Shown: positions 1-8,945 of the stretch, in pieces | How positions within the stretch are numbered: position 1 is the stretch's first letter | Layout: each line of letters opens with the position of its first letter | Source of the DNA: Acetivibrio sp964564015 | Lineage (GTDB): Bacteria > Bacillota > Clostridia > Acetivibrionales > Acetivibrionaceae | Assembly (NCBI GenBank): GCA_964564015.1 | Contig: CAZLZR010000008.1 | Location: 37,077 to 101,076, forward strand | Length of the DNA: 64,000 nt | Reading direction: 5' to 3' | Made by a program: the position numbers and the translations under genes | The notes under the pieces: generated by a model | Database searches by the model: none | Seen by the model: the letters and a program-made list of their open reading frames with translations, nothing else | Told to the model about the DNA's origin: nothing

Positions 1-3
1 TAT

Positions 4-88
4 GGGAGGGTTCCCGAGTGGCCAAAGGGGGCAGACTGTAAATCTGTTGTCTCTGACTTCGATGGTTCGAATCCATCTCCTCCCACCA
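4..88 (+). tRNA. tRNA-Tyr (GTA)
   Basis: The sequence folds as a class II tRNA with a long variable arm. The 7-bp acceptor stem pairs GGGAGGG with TCCTCCC and the 3' CCA is encoded. The anticodon arm reads GACTGTAAATC, giving anticodon GTA, and the T arm contains GGTTCGAATCC. It is followed directly by an intrinsic terminator, so it is probably the last or only gene of its transcript. Confidence 0.97.
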
Positions 89-92
89 AAAA

Positions 93-120
93 AGAGTTAG
101 GCTAAAGCCTAACTCTTTTT
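93..120 (+). terminator. Rho-independent terminator of tRNA-Tyr
   Basis: A perfect 10-bp stem (93-102 with 107-116) closes a TAAA loop and runs into a T tract. It starts five bases after the CCA end of the tRNA. An A tract on the other side means it could also stop murD transcription from the opposite strand. Confidence 0.9.
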
Positions 121-267
121 ATACTTTAAGAAGTATTCAAGGGATAATGAGAAAAAACTCAGTATTTTGCATTGTGAAAAAACATCAAGCCAAAACTTTC
201 ATTATTCCAACAGTAACTAATTATTAGATGTACCTGAATAAATTAATACAACAATCTCCCGTTGAAT

Positions 268-1662
268 TTAAAGGGCGTTTACATATTCCTTAAACTGCTT
301 TCCTCTTTCTTCAAAGTTTTTAAACATGTCAAAACTTGCACTGGCAGGTGACAAAGTTATTATATCCCCTGACTTTGCACAATTATATGCCTTTTCAACA
401 GCTTCTTTTAACGTATCACACTTAATTATGGTTATATCTTCTCCATTCCCTGTTTTTTGAGCTTCATCCAATAATGCCTTTTCAATCTTTGGAGCAGTCT
501 GACCTATAAGTACAAGGCACTTTACTTTGTTTACAAGAACTTCCCCCATAACATCGTAAGGTATCTTTTTATCGTAGCCTCCTGCAATAAGTATAACCTT
601 TTGTTTGAAAGAGTTTAGCCCTGCTATTGTTCGTGAAGGACTGCTGGCTATAGAATCATTATAAAACTTAATTCCATCCAACTCCCTTACAAGTTCTATC
701 CTGTGTTCAACACCCTTAAAAGTAGTAGCCACCTTTTTAATTATGTCAACATCTACATAATCAATTACAGCTGCTATAGCAGCAAGATAGTTTTCTATAT
801 TATGTACTCCGGGAATAACTATATCACCGGCATTTACTATTCCTCTTATACTATTACTGTCACTATATACAAGCATTTCCCCATTGATTTTTGCTCCAAC
901 CTCAAGCTTGTTTACCCTGCTGAAATACACAACGTTTCCTTTTGCTTCTTTTGAAAACCCTCGTGTTATATCATTATCATAATTCAAAATAACTTTATCC
1001 CCCGATGATTGGTGCAAAAATATGTTTTTCTTGGCTTCAACATACTCCTCCATTGATTTGTGCATATCCAGATGATTTGGTGCAAGGTTTGTTACGACAG
1101 CAACTTGAGGACTTAAGGTCATAGTATGAAGTTGGAAGCTGCTAAGCTCCAATATCACCTTATCCGTTTCCTTTATCTCATCTATCCTGTCAAGCAAAGG
1201 TGTCCCAATGTTTCCCCCAAGCCAACAGTTATATCCCTGCTCCTTGAGCATATTATATATCAGAGTTGTAGTAGTTGTTTTTCCATCACTTCCTGTTACA
1301 GCAAAGATTTGCGCCGGACAAAGTTCAAAAAAGACTTCCATTTCGGATGTTATTTGTGCTCCACTATTTCTGGCTTCCACAATTTCTGGCACATCAAATC
1401 TCATACCAGGAGTTTTAAAAACCACATCAAACCCTTTCAAATTCTTTAAATAATCTTCACCTATACTATACTTGATATCCAATCCTCTAAAATCATCAAA
1501 TACTCCCTTAAGTTTATCTTCATCAGATCTATCAAATGCTGTAACATCAACTCCAATACCCGCCAAGTATTTGATTAGCGGTATATGGCTGATACCAATC
1601 CCGAGTACAGCTACCTTTTTCTCTTTTATACTTTCTTTAAATTCAACTAACTTTCTATTCAA
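268..1662 (-). CDS. murD: UDP-N-acetylmuramoyl-L-alanine--D-glutamate ligase
   Basis: MurD adds D-glutamate to UDP-MurNAc-L-Ala in the cytoplasm, an ATP-dependent step in peptidoglycan precursor synthesis. The 464-residue length is normal for the family. The Mur ligase ATP loop GSDGKTTT lies near residues 124-131. NLAPNHLDMH, GVEHRIE and NDSIASSPS follow in family order. The start is a TTG placed eight bases after a strong AGGAGG; no ATG fits as well. It stands alone here, not in a division-wall cluster, and converges with tRNA-Tyr. Confidence 0.96.
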   Translation of the reverse strand: MNRKLVEFKESIKEKKVAVLGIGISHIPLIKYLAGIGVDVTAFDRSDEDKLKGVFDDFRGLDIKYSIGEDYLKNLKGFDVVFKTPGMRFDVPEIVEARNSGAQITSEMEVFFELCPAQIFAVTGSDGKTTTTTLIYNMLKEQGYNCWLGGNIGTPLLDRIDEIKETDKVILELSSFQLHTMTLSPQVAVVTNLAPNHLDMHKSMEEYVEAKKNIFLHQSSGDKVILNYDNDITRGFSKEAKGNVVYFSRVNKLEVGAKINGEMLVYSDSNSIRGIVNAGDIVIPGVHNIENYLAAIAAVIDYVDVDIIKKVATTFKGVEHRIELVRELDGIKFYNDSIASSPSRTIAGLNSFKQKVILIAGGYDKKIPYDVMGEVLVNKVKCLVLIGQTAPKIEKALLDEAQKTGNGEDITIIKCDTLKEAVEKAYNCAKSGDIITLSPASASFDMFKNFEERGKQFKEYVNAL

Positions 1663-1890
1663 AACAGTTTCCTCCTAAATTTATCTTCTGTATTATTATA
1701 TGGCAAAAAAAAATTATAAGATTATATAATTTTTTCTTGAACACACAAATTATAATGTATATTCATCTGTACACCCATCTAGTATTGAATATAACCTATA
1801 ATATAAATTTCTATACCATTAGTATTTACCGGAGTAATTACATTCAAAGTCATAATTCCCTCTACAACAGACAGCAAAACTATTCTTCAT

Positions 1891-1916
1891 AAAAAGTTTG
1901 TTTAAAAACAAACTTT
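1891..1916 (-). terminator. Terminator after the nucleotidyltransferase gene
   Basis: An 11-bp perfect inverted repeat (1893-1903 with 1906-1916) gives a hairpin followed by a T run on the minus strand, nine bases beyond the stop codon at 1925. It supports the stop at 1925 and argues against a longer frameshifted reading into 1819-2052. Confidence 0.75.
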
Positions 1917-1924
1917 CTTGTATA

Positions 1925-2473
1925 TCAATATGCACTTCTTCTTTTCTTTTGGTACCTAAACTGCAAGAGCGTTCTATCCCACTTTCGTTCCCACTTTTCA
2001 GAACCCATCTGTCTGGAAAAATCAATGCACTGCTCCAAAAATACTTCTTCACTCTTCCGATTATTATTTGTACTCGATAAACGTTCTTTTATCGACATAA
2101 ATGTACCTTTTCTATCATATAAGGGTATGTTTTCCCTGCAAATCATGTACAGAAAAGTCCCAACCAGCTTATCCCGGTAAAGAATTTCTTCAAAAATTTC
2201 CGGTGTATACAACAAAGTTTTTACATTCATACACTTTTGTATCAAAAGTTCATACCTTAATGTGTCATTTAATAATATAAATTTCTCAAGGGATGTGTTC
2301 TCTTCAACAAGAATTAAGAACTCATAGTCACTCTGTGAACTATAATCTCCTTTAGCCCTTGATCCATAAAGCACAACACTGACAATACCAACTCCAATCT
2401 GTTCTGAGCATCTTTCAAAAATATCAATGACGCGTTTTAAAACCCTGTCATTAGCAAGGCTCACCATCCTCAA
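1925..2473 (-). CDS. Nucleotidyltransferase-domain (pol beta superfamily, MNT-like) protein
   Basis: The N-terminal part, near residues 33-55, carries the nucleotidyltransferase signature GSRAKGD followed by SDYE, the G-S-x-D-x-D/E pattern of small MNT/KNT-like enzymes. The second acidic residue is Glu where Asp is more usual. The C-terminal 110 residues are helical-looking and not recognised. No HEPN partner gene lies beside it, so a toxin-antitoxin role is unsupported. The start may be TTG 2473, seven bases from GGAGGG, or ATG 2467. Substrate unknown. Confidence 0.7.
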   Translation of the reverse strand: MRMVSLANDRVLKRVIDIFERCSEQIGVGIVSVVLYGSRAKGDYSSQSDYEFLILVEENTSLEKFILLNDTLRYELLIQKCMNVKTLLYTPEIFEEILYRDKLVGTFLYMICRENIPLYDRKGTFMSIKERLSSTNNNRKSEEVFLEQCIDFSRQMGSEKWERKWDRTLLQFRYQKKRRSAY

Positions 2474-2698
2474 TTTTATGCCCTCCCCAATTTATAATTT
2501 TGCACTTCTTCTCTCTCTGAAGTTACTATAGCTTTATTATGTGACCCCATAAAATGGAACTTTTATACTTATAACGCTTAAATATTAACATATTTTTATT
2601 AAAATTAATAGTAAATTTTAATAAAAATATAAAAATATATATTTTACCACTTGAAATATGAAAGCTTTTCTAGTAAAATAATCTAGTCATAAAAATAC

Positions 2699-2785
2699 GC
2701 GAGGGTGGCGGAACTGGCAGACGCGCTAGATTCAGGTTCTAGTGATCGCAAGGTTGTGAGGGTTCAAATCCCTTCTCTCGCACCA
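2699..2785 (+). tRNA. tRNA-Leu (CAG)
   Basis: Class II tRNA with a long variable arm. The acceptor stem pairs GCGAGGG with CTCTCGC (one G-T pair) and the 3' CCA is encoded. The anticodon arm CTAGATTCAGGTTCTAG gives anticodon CAG, which reads CUG leucine codons. The T arm contains GGTTCAAATCC. A terminator follows at 2795. Confidence 0.97.
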
Positions 2786-2794
2786 GTATAGCTA

Positions 2795-2835
2795 GGGTTT
2801 GAGAAAATCGAAAACATTTTCTTAAATCCTTTTTT
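2795..2835 (+). terminator. Terminator of tRNA-Leu
   Basis: A 14-bp stem with two G-T wobbles (arms from 2795 and ending 2829) closes a short loop and is followed by six T residues. Confidence 0.8.
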
Positions 2836-2892
2836 AATAATTTTCCCGCAATACTTTTATCAATTTTACTACATTTTTAATGAAATTTTATC

Positions 2893-2992
2893 ATATGGAG
2901 TGTTGCAATATCTTCTTATAGGTCTGTGTTTTGCCCATTTGTATTAAAATTGAAACCAGATTTTATAAAGCAGGCTTTGCAACACTCCATAT
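2893..2992. repeat. 100-bp inverted-repeat element (MITE-like)
   Basis: Two perfect 16-bp arms (2893-2908 and 2977-2992) face each other across 68 bp. The flanks just inside the arms also show partial complementarity, so the whole piece could fold as one long imperfect hairpin. It encodes nothing and lies between tRNA-Leu and the amidase gene. It may be a MITE remnant or a structured transcript; no second copy was seen in the window. Confidence 0.5.
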
Positions 2993-3020
2993 TTTTACAT
3001 ATTTATTACTTTGACTTCAA

Positions 3021-3770
3021 CTATTCTTTCAATTTCTTGTACAAATTTATAGCAACGGCACAAACAAACCATATTGTAGAAGTATCCTCTGCCTTTTCTA
3101 TCCATGTCTGATCACTTATAAGACCTAATTTTAAGGCTTCCTCGACAATTTTTTGTTTCCAATTCAATTCAATCTCCCCCTTTTGATTTACTCCAAAGAA
3201 TTCAGAAATTACTTTTGCCTGTGCCTTGGCAATAGCTGCCCTCATTGCAGGATCTTTTAACAGCGCCTCATCTGCTTCGTTATCATGAAAAGCATTTTCT
3301 ATTAAAAGGACGTGTGGTACTCCTCCATCCTGCGCCCCATCAATTACTGCATAATAGTCCTCGCCCACGTAATTGTTACTCTCGCGCTTTTTTGCCCCTC
3401 GATCTTTTGTTCCTATCGCTTCGGCAATAGCCTTTGACATTTTTGCCGCAAGGGCTTCATCCTTTAAATCTACACTGCAATAAACCTCTGTACCTCTAGT
3501 TGTAGTGTTTTTGGCTAATCCCGAGGCATTTGAGTGTTGAGATAAAAACATATCTGCCCCCCAGGAAGCAGCCATTTCTCCACGTGTTCTTACACCAATA
3601 TAAACATCAGTTTCTCTTGTGAGCTTTACTTCAAATGCACCTGTATTCAGCAACTCATCCTTTAGCTTAAGTGATATATCCAAAACGCCATCAGCCTCAA
3701 CATATCCTGTCGGTCCTTTATTAGCCTTATCTTTTCCGCCGTGTCCCGGATCAATCATAATCTTATACAT
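3021..3770 (-). CDS. N-acetylmuramoyl-L-alanine amidase (Amidase_3 family)
   Basis: The enzyme is a zinc amidase that cuts the bond between MurNAc and L-Ala in peptidoglycan. The family landmarks are all present: IDPGHGG near residue 6, an acidic residue in YVEADG, SQHSNAS, and LIENAFHDN with the catalytic Glu. The catalytic domain covers roughly residues 1-195. A short C-terminal helical region (about 205-249) is unassigned. There is no signal peptide: the catalytic domain begins at the initiator Met, which has a good AAGGTGGTGA site. That suggests lysis-coupled, intracellular or non-classical export, as in phage endolysins. Confidence 0.88.
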   Translation of the reverse strand: MYKIMIDPGHGGKDKANKGPTGYVEADGVLDISLKLKDELLNTGAFEVKLTRETDVYIGVRTRGEMAASWGADMFLSQHSNASGLAKNTTTRGTEVYCSVDLKDEALAAKMSKAIAEAIGTKDRGAKKRESNNYVGEDYYAVIDGAQDGGVPHVLLIENAFHDNEADEALLKDPAMRAAIAKAQAKVISEFFGVNQKGEIELNWKQKIVEEALKLGLISDQTWIEKAEDTSTIWFVCAVAINLYKKLKE

Positions 3771-3949
3771 TGATAACTCACCACCTTTAGATGTCTTATG
3801 TTATTTTTATTCTCTCAAGGTATAATATGTTAACAATATAGTATTTGTCATAAGTATCCTTATACACCTTTAATAGCAAGTTGCATAGTGCTTTCTATCA
3901 CTAATAGGAAAACATTATTTAGTAGCGGGATATGGTTCTTTAGCTTCAA

Positions 3950-3986
3950 AAAAACCCGCAAATAAATAAAATTATCTGCGGGTTTT
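3950..3986 (-). terminator. Terminator after mntP
   Basis: A 10-bp stem (3951-3960 with 3977-3986) encloses a 16-base AT loop and reads into a T run on the minus strand. It lies 70 bases past the mntP stop. Confidence 0.8.
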
Positions 3987-4057
3987 CATATTTCGAAAGC
4001 ACAATATATTATAGATGAAGTAGTGCTACATACTCGTAAAAATAAAATTCATCTATG

Positions 4058-4615
4058 TCATAAAACGTGTTCAAGCAAAATTTTCAATCCTATGCCTATC
4101 AGAATCAGGCCTCCAAATATATCTATGTATTTTTTGAATTTTGTATTGCATCCAATTAGTTTTCCCAGAAATACACCAAAAAATGATAATATAAATGTTA
4201 TAAGACCAATCATAACAGCTGGAAAAATTATATCCATTTTAAGTGCCGAAAAGCTAATACCCACTGCCAGGGCATCTATGCTTGTAGCAATTGCCAAAGT
4301 AATAAGTACCTTGTAACTTGTAAGCGCAATACACTCATTTGCTTCTTCAATTGCCTCCCATATCATTTTAGCCCCAATAATTCCAAGCAATGCAAACGCA
4401 ACCCAGTGATCTATATTTTCAATCCACGTCCTGAACGTACAGCCTGCCAACCAACCTATTGCTGTCATGCCGCCTTGGAAAAGTCCAAATGCAACTCCTG
4501 CGTTAAGTGCATTGCGTGATGTATTTTTTGCATCTGCCAGCCCGCACGAAATGGAAACTGCAAAAGCATCCATAGCCAGGCCTACAGCTGTTAATATTAT
4601 AGTTATTAAATCCAA
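4058..4615 (-). CDS. mntP: Manganese efflux pump MntP
   Basis: MntP is a six-helix inner-membrane protein that exports Mn2+. At 185 residues it has family length. Conserved membrane acidic positions sit in GLAMDAFAVS near residue 16 and TSIDALAVGI in the second repeat, showing the internal duplication of the family. The translated sequence is hydrophobic throughout, with a short charged loop in the middle. I looked for a yybP-ykoY manganese riboswitch in the 200 bp upstream and saw none, so control is probably by a Mn-responsive repressor or constitutive. Confidence 0.93.
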   Translation of the reverse strand: MDLITIILTAVGLAMDAFAVSISCGLADAKNTSRNALNAGVAFGLFQGGMTAIGWLAGCTFRTWIENIDHWVAFALLGIIGAKMIWEAIEEANECIALTSYKVLITLAIATSIDALAVGISFSALKMDIIFPAVMIGLITFILSFFGVFLGKLIGCNTKFKKYIDIFGGLILIGIGLKILLEHVL

Positions 4616-4813
4616 TTTCTCTCCTCCGTTTCAAGTATAGCCTGAAATATTTATTTTAGTATTAACATATGAATTTTACAATATAAATAGAAAAACAGCA
4701 ACTCAATTTATACTATTTTTTTATTTAGCTGTATACTGAATAATTACTTCTTTTAAGCAAAAAATATAAATATATTTTCTATTAATATTATGATTAAAAG
4801 GAGATAACTATAA

Positions 4814-6379
4814 ATGAATATAGATGAACAAAAAAACTTTAAAAGGCCGCCGCAATCCTATTGGATGGCTTCCACACATCAGCCGGAGTATCCGGTTTTA
4901 GACGAAGATATAAAAGTAGATATAGCTATCATCGGAGGAGGAATAGCAGGAATTTCAACAGCATATTTTCTTTACAAGCATGGAGTTAATGCCGTTATCC
5001 TTGAAGCCGATCAAATTCTCCAGGGAACAACCGGACACACCACAGCAAAAATCACTTCACAGCATGAATTAATATACAGCAAGATAAAAAGCCAAATGGG
5101 TGAAGAATTTGCGAAACAGTATGCCGAAGCTAACGAGTCAGCTATTGGTATGATCGAAAAGATATCCTCTGAGAATAATATCGAATGTGATTTTGTCCCC
5201 CAGTCCGCCTATGCTTATACTCAGGATAATAAATATGTAGAAAAAATTTACGATGAAGTCAAAACAACATCCGCCTTGGGTATAAAAGCGGAATATGTTG
5301 ATGAGATACCATTCTCAATCCCTATTAAGGCAGCAATACGTTTTGACAACCAAGCCCAATTTCATCCCCGCAAATTCCTGATTCCTCTGGTAAAAAAAAT
5401 AGCGGACAATGGCATCCAAATATATGAGCAAACCAGAGTTGTAGATATTGAAGAGAATGACAATTATGTTTTAATAACGAATAAAGGCAATAAAGTTACT
5501 GCAAACAAGGTAATAATTGCATCTCATTACCCATGCTATAACAAACATGGACTATATTCCAGCAGAATATACCCTGAACGTTCATATGTTGTTGCTATTA
5601 AAGCAAAAGAAAGATATCCTGGTGGAATGTATATAAGTCTGGAAGAACCTGCTCGTTCTCTCCGCAGCCAGATATCTGAACAGGGTGAGTTGATCCTTGT
5701 TGGAGGCAACCACCATAAAACAGGACAAGGTAAGGATACTGTTTTGCACTACGAGGCACTTATTGATTTTGCCAATCAGATATTTACTGTAGAAGATATC
5801 GCTTATCGCTGGTCTACTCAGGATTGCATGACTTTGGATGATCTACCCTATGTAGGCCATTTCACATCCAAAACTCCCAATATGTATATAGCTACAGGCT
5901 TTGGAAAATGGGGCATGACCAACAGCATAGCTTCTGCTATGATATTAAGCGATCTGATTGTTAAGGGTAACAGCCCCTGGCAGGATGTATACAGCCCATC
6001 AAGACAGACAATAGCTGCATCCGCCAAAAACTTTGTTGTTGAAAACTTTAATGTAGCTAAGGAGTTGATAGGAGGTAAAATATCTTCTCTGCCAATACAT
6101 GAAGATATAAAGCCGGGTGAAGGAAAAATCATTGAAGCAAACGGACAGAAAGCCGGAGCTTACAGGGATGAAGAGGGCATATTACATGTGGTTGATACTA
6201 CATGCACACATATGGGATGCGAGCTGAGCTGGAACTCTGCGGAAAAAACCTGGGATTGTCCTTGTCATGGATCAAGATTCACCTATGAAGGAAATGTTGT
6301 TGAGGGTCCGGCAAACAGACCCTTAAGTGTCCATAATGATGTGAATACCATAGAAAAGCTAGTTAAAGATAATTTTTAA
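4814..6379 (+). CDS. FAD-dependent oxidoreductase with C-terminal Rieske domain
   Basis: A DAO-type flavoprotein fused to a Rieske 2Fe-2S domain, resembling Bacillus YhfW. The FAD dinucleotide motif IIGGGIAGIS lies near residues 39-48 and YIATGFGKWGMTNS marks the second FAD-contacting segment. Rieske ligands are visible as C464-x-H466 and C482-x2-H485, followed by GSRF. Length is 521 residues. The start has AAAGGAGATA upstream. It is transcribed away from mntP and stands alone. The fused iron-sulphur domain implies electron transfer to or from the flavin. Substrate is unknown for this family. Confidence 0.9.
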   Translation: MNIDEQKNFKRPPQSYWMASTHQPEYPVLDEDIKVDIAIIGGGIAGISTAYFLYKHGVNAVILEADQILQGTTGHTTAKITSQHELIYSKIKSQMGEEFAKQYAEANESAIGMIEKISSENNIECDFVPQSAYAYTQDNKYVEKIYDEVKTTSALGIKAEYVDEIPFSIPIKAAIRFDNQAQFHPRKFLIPLVKKIADNGIQIYEQTRVVDIEENDNYVLITNKGNKVTANKVIIASHYPCYNKHGLYSSRIYPERSYVVAIKAKERYPGGMYISLEEPARSLRSQISEQGELILVGGNHHKTGQGKDTVLHYEALIDFANQIFTVEDIAYRWSTQDCMTLDDLPYVGHFTSKTPNMYIATGFGKWGMTNSIASAMILSDLIVKGNSPWQDVYSPSRQTIAASAKNFVVENFNVAKELIGGKISSLPIHEDIKPGEGKIIEANGQKAGAYRDEEGILHVVDTTCTHMGCELSWNSAEKTWDCPCHGSRFTYEGNVVEGPANRPLSVHNDVNTIEKLVKDNF

Positions 6380-6428
6380 CAATTATAAAAAATCGCTAAT
6401 AGATTTTCACCGTCCCAGTGTATAAACA

Positions 6429-6456
6429 TAAAAGGAGCCGATAAAGCTCCCTTTTA
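6429..6456 (+). terminator. Terminator after the Rieske oxidoreductase
   Basis: A hairpin with a single bulge pairs TAAAAGGAGC with GCTCCCTTTTA across a seven-base loop. It sits 50 bases past the stop codon. Confidence 0.6.
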
Positions 6457-6510
6457 TGTCCATAAGCATTAACAATATCTATTATCATCTAAGTCAGAAT
6501 AAATAAAGAA

Positions 6511-6546
6511 AACAGGTTGGTAAACATTAATCCAACCTGTTTTTTT
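6511..6546 (+). terminator. Strong (bidirectional) terminator
   Basis: Perfect 10-bp stem (6511-6520 with 6532-6541), 11-base loop and T tract on the plus strand. The minus strand reads into a T-rich stretch too, so it may end both the oxidoreductase transcript and the opposing GH5 transcript. Confidence 0.85.
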
Positions 6547-6653
6547 AATGCCTAAGAAAGTGCATTACTTTCTGGCATCAAAAAAGTCTACCTAAAGGCT
6601 TTTGCTGCAGAGAAATACCCTAGCTTTAAATCGGCGAAGCCGACTTTTTTATT
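6547..6653 (+). ncRNA. Candidate small structured transcript between two terminators
   Basis: This ORF-free 105-bp stretch begins right after one plus-strand terminator and ends in another (stem TCGGC-GAA-GCCGA, then six T). In between lie a hairpin pairing TGCC..GAAAGT with ACTTTC.GGCA and a weaker second stem. Three plus-strand terminators in 220 bp with no gene between them suggest a small RNA or a processed tail. It does not match any riboswitch family I know. Confidence 0.25.
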
Positions 6654-6677
6654 TATTATTAAGGAAGATTAAGCTTT

Positions 6678-8435
6678 TTAGAAACCAGAGTCTATGCCTA
6701 ATAATACTTTTCTCATTTTACCAAAATCCAAGGAGTTAATAGTATCATTTTTGTCAACGTCGGCAGCCAATTTGCCGTATTCTCCAGGAAAGTCTTTAAT
6801 CATACCCAATAAATACTGTTTTACGTATCCATAGTCTATAGAATTAAATCTACCGTTTCCATCAACATCACCAATTACGTAATTAGATGGAGTAACAACA
6901 GGAGTTGGGATTACACCGCTGAATACTGAACATATCTTTGAAGTTTCCTTTAAACCGTTAGGTCCGTTTACAACAACCTGCCCCCATTCAGGAGTAAGCG
7001 TATTACCTGCCCAATCACTAACAAGGTCAAGATATTCCACTCCGCCTCCGTTGCCTTTCCAAGACCATGCAAGCCAACCAATATTCATGTCCTGACAATA
7101 ATCCATTATATACGCTTCGGCAACATCACCACTTGTATGTTTCCATCCGAATTCACCTATAACCAGACACAATCCCTGATTTACAACTTCATCAATATTA
7201 TATTTAACCATTGCTTCAGTTCCTCCTGCATACTCATAGAAGTGAATTGAAAACATTGTGTTCTTGAGCGGATCAGAATCAAAAACCTGTTTACCATAGG
7301 TATGTATTGATTGAGGATATTGACCCCAACCGGCACTGTCTACCATAATAGTATGGGTAAGTCCTGCATTTCTTATTACAGCAATTGCCTTCTTGTAACC
7401 TTCTGCCCAAGGTGCCGCTCCCCATTGTCCATACCATTCGTTAGCTATATTTATTATTACCCTGTCTTCTTTACCTACAAGGGCTTCCTTCATTTCAACA
7501 AAATACTCGGCAGCATAGAGTAACTGCTGTACATCTTCTACTCCAAGCGGATCATGAACCTCAAGTACTGCTATCATCTTATACTGTTCACAAAGGTCAA
7601 GTATTTTTTTAACTGAAGCAAGATCATCCTTTTGCCACTTCTTACCGTTAGACAATACTATTCTTACAGTATTACAGCCTGCTTTTGCCATAGCCGGCAT
7701 AGCAGTTTCCAATTGATCCTTGAACCATGTATGTGCATGATTTACACCTCTCATAACAAAAGGTATTCCGTTTGCATCATACAGATGGCTTCCAACCACC
7801 TTAAACTGGCCAGGAGCTTCTATGTTTCCAGGATTCGGGTTATGCATATTACCAGTTGGAGCATCACCTAATGACCAATTTGTAATTATTGCTTTTCCTG
7901 TATTTCCAGATTCATTAGATATTATCTTAAAGTCTACTTTTTTTACATCATCAAGGTCTGAAACGGTTGTATTATTAACCCACTTAGACGCTTCGGTTTT
8001 CCAATATTCCTGACCAAAGTACAACACTATATCCTTTGAACCACCTGAAGGTATCGCAACAGTACTTGATTCATGCCAATACCATGTTTCCCCTGTGCAT
8101 ATGCCAACTGAAATTAAAAACTCTTTAGTTTGAGGATTTTCTACTGAAAAACTCAAAGCTTCAAATGCTGACCAATCTTCATCCAATGGAATTGCAGCTT
8201 CTCCTGAAACAGTAGTTGCAGCACCTGCTGCATAATCACTGTTATTAATATTCTGGAACTCAATTACCAGACTATCTCCTGTTGCAGTTACGGCAGTTGT
8301 ACCCTTGTGATAGTCCAAAGGCTTAATCCATGGATACCCTCCAAATGTTCCGTCTTCTGCCGCACAGATTGTAGGCAAGCTAAGCATGGCCACAATTAAT
8401 GCCACTATGCAGATTATTGAAACAGTTTTCTTCAT
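6678..8435 (-). CDS. Secreted GH5 glycoside hydrolase (mannanase-like) with dockerin
   Basis: A cellulosomal hemicellulase, 585 residues. In order: signal peptide (about 1-26), a beta-sandwich carbohydrate-binding-like module (about 30-190), a GH5 barrel (about 207-490), a short Pro/Thr linker and a type I dockerin (519-585). The catalytic pair is visible as E333 in IANEWYG (acid/base) and E428 in VIGEFGW (nucleophile). GVNHAHTW and the NEWYG form resemble bacterial beta-mannanases (GH5_8-like), so mannan is the likely substrate, though a glucanase is possible. The dockerin has two calcium repeats, DVDGNGRFNSIDYG and DVDKNDTINSLDFG. The start has AAAGGAGAG upstream. Confidence 0.9.
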   Translation of the reverse strand: MKKTVSIICIVALIVAMLSLPTICAAEDGTFGGYPWIKPLDYHKGTTAVTATGDSLVIEFQNINNSDYAAGAATTVSGEAAIPLDEDWSAFEALSFSVENPQTKEFLISVGICTGETWYWHESSTVAIPSGGSKDIVLYFGQEYWKTEASKWVNNTTVSDLDDVKKVDFKIISNESGNTGKAIITNWSLGDAPTGNMHNPNPGNIEAPGQFKVVGSHLYDANGIPFVMRGVNHAHTWFKDQLETAMPAMAKAGCNTVRIVLSNGKKWQKDDLASVKKILDLCEQYKMIAVLEVHDPLGVEDVQQLLYAAEYFVEMKEALVGKEDRVIINIANEWYGQWGAAPWAEGYKKAIAVIRNAGLTHTIMVDSAGWGQYPQSIHTYGKQVFDSDPLKNTMFSIHFYEYAGGTEAMVKYNIDEVVNQGLCLVIGEFGWKHTSGDVAEAYIMDYCQDMNIGWLAWSWKGNGGGVEYLDLVSDWAGNTLTPEWGQVVVNGPNGLKETSKICSVFSGVIPTPVVTPSNYVIGDVDGNGRFNSIDYGYVKQYLLGMIKDFPGEYGKLAADVDKNDTINSLDFGKMRKVLLGIDSGF

Positions 8436-8891
8436 TTCTATCTCTCCTTTACAATTATTATAAAATATTATTATTTTTATCCCATTGTGATAATGGAATA
8501 CAAATCATCTTGGTGTACCATTAATTATCATTATTCAAATTACAATAAAGCATTACTAACGGTATACATTGCATTAGAGGTTTTATTTTCTTATGGCAAA
8601 GACATTATTCGGTTAAGTTCAGTTATTTTACAATACTTATGGGAAATTGTCGGATAGAATAACCATTTCTTTTTTATACCTTTGATTTGACGATATTACG
8701 GCGATAGAGAAGTAATAAATATATATTAGTAGCTGTAGCAACCATCCGGAACAATTAATTTGTAATATTATTTATACAATCTGTACTATTATAAATAGAT
8801 TGTACAGCATAACTAATCTTACTGTCAACCAGTTTTTTTACCGGTAAAGTACGCTAAAATTATGATTTATACTTCTGTTTTTTCTAAACAT
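8436..8891 (-). promoter_or_regulatory. GH5 leader and upstream region
   Basis: This long AT-rich gene-free region holds the promoter of the GH5 gene. A small hairpin (CCATT-GTGAT-AATGG, near 8482-8496) sits about 50 bases upstream of the start. The GH8 gene has an equivalent hairpin preceded by the same GTATTCCAT. I could not place a convincing sigma-A or SigI promoter. No ORF is supported. Confidence 0.45.
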
Positions 8892-8926
8892 TAAAGAAAA
8901 GCACCCCATAACGGGATGCTTTTCTT
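8892..8926 (-). terminator. Terminator after the GH8 gene
   Basis: A 14-bp stem with one G-T pair encloses a five-base loop and leads into TTTTCTTT on the minus strand. It lies about 20 bases beyond the GH8 stop. Confidence 0.85.
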
Positions 8927-8945
8927 GGCAAAACCTTTAACTGTC

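Noticed and set aside
1819..2052. Possible frameshifted C-terminal extension of the nucleotidyltransferase
   Set aside because: A clean terminator begins nine bases after the stop at 1925 and lies inside this frame; no family match for the extra residues.
2893..3770. Prophage at tRNA-Leu
   Set aside because: No integrase, portal, capsid or holin genes are present; one amidase is not enough.
4616..4813. yybP-ykoY manganese riboswitch before mntP
   Set aside because: The conserved stems were not found in this AT-rich spacer on either strand.
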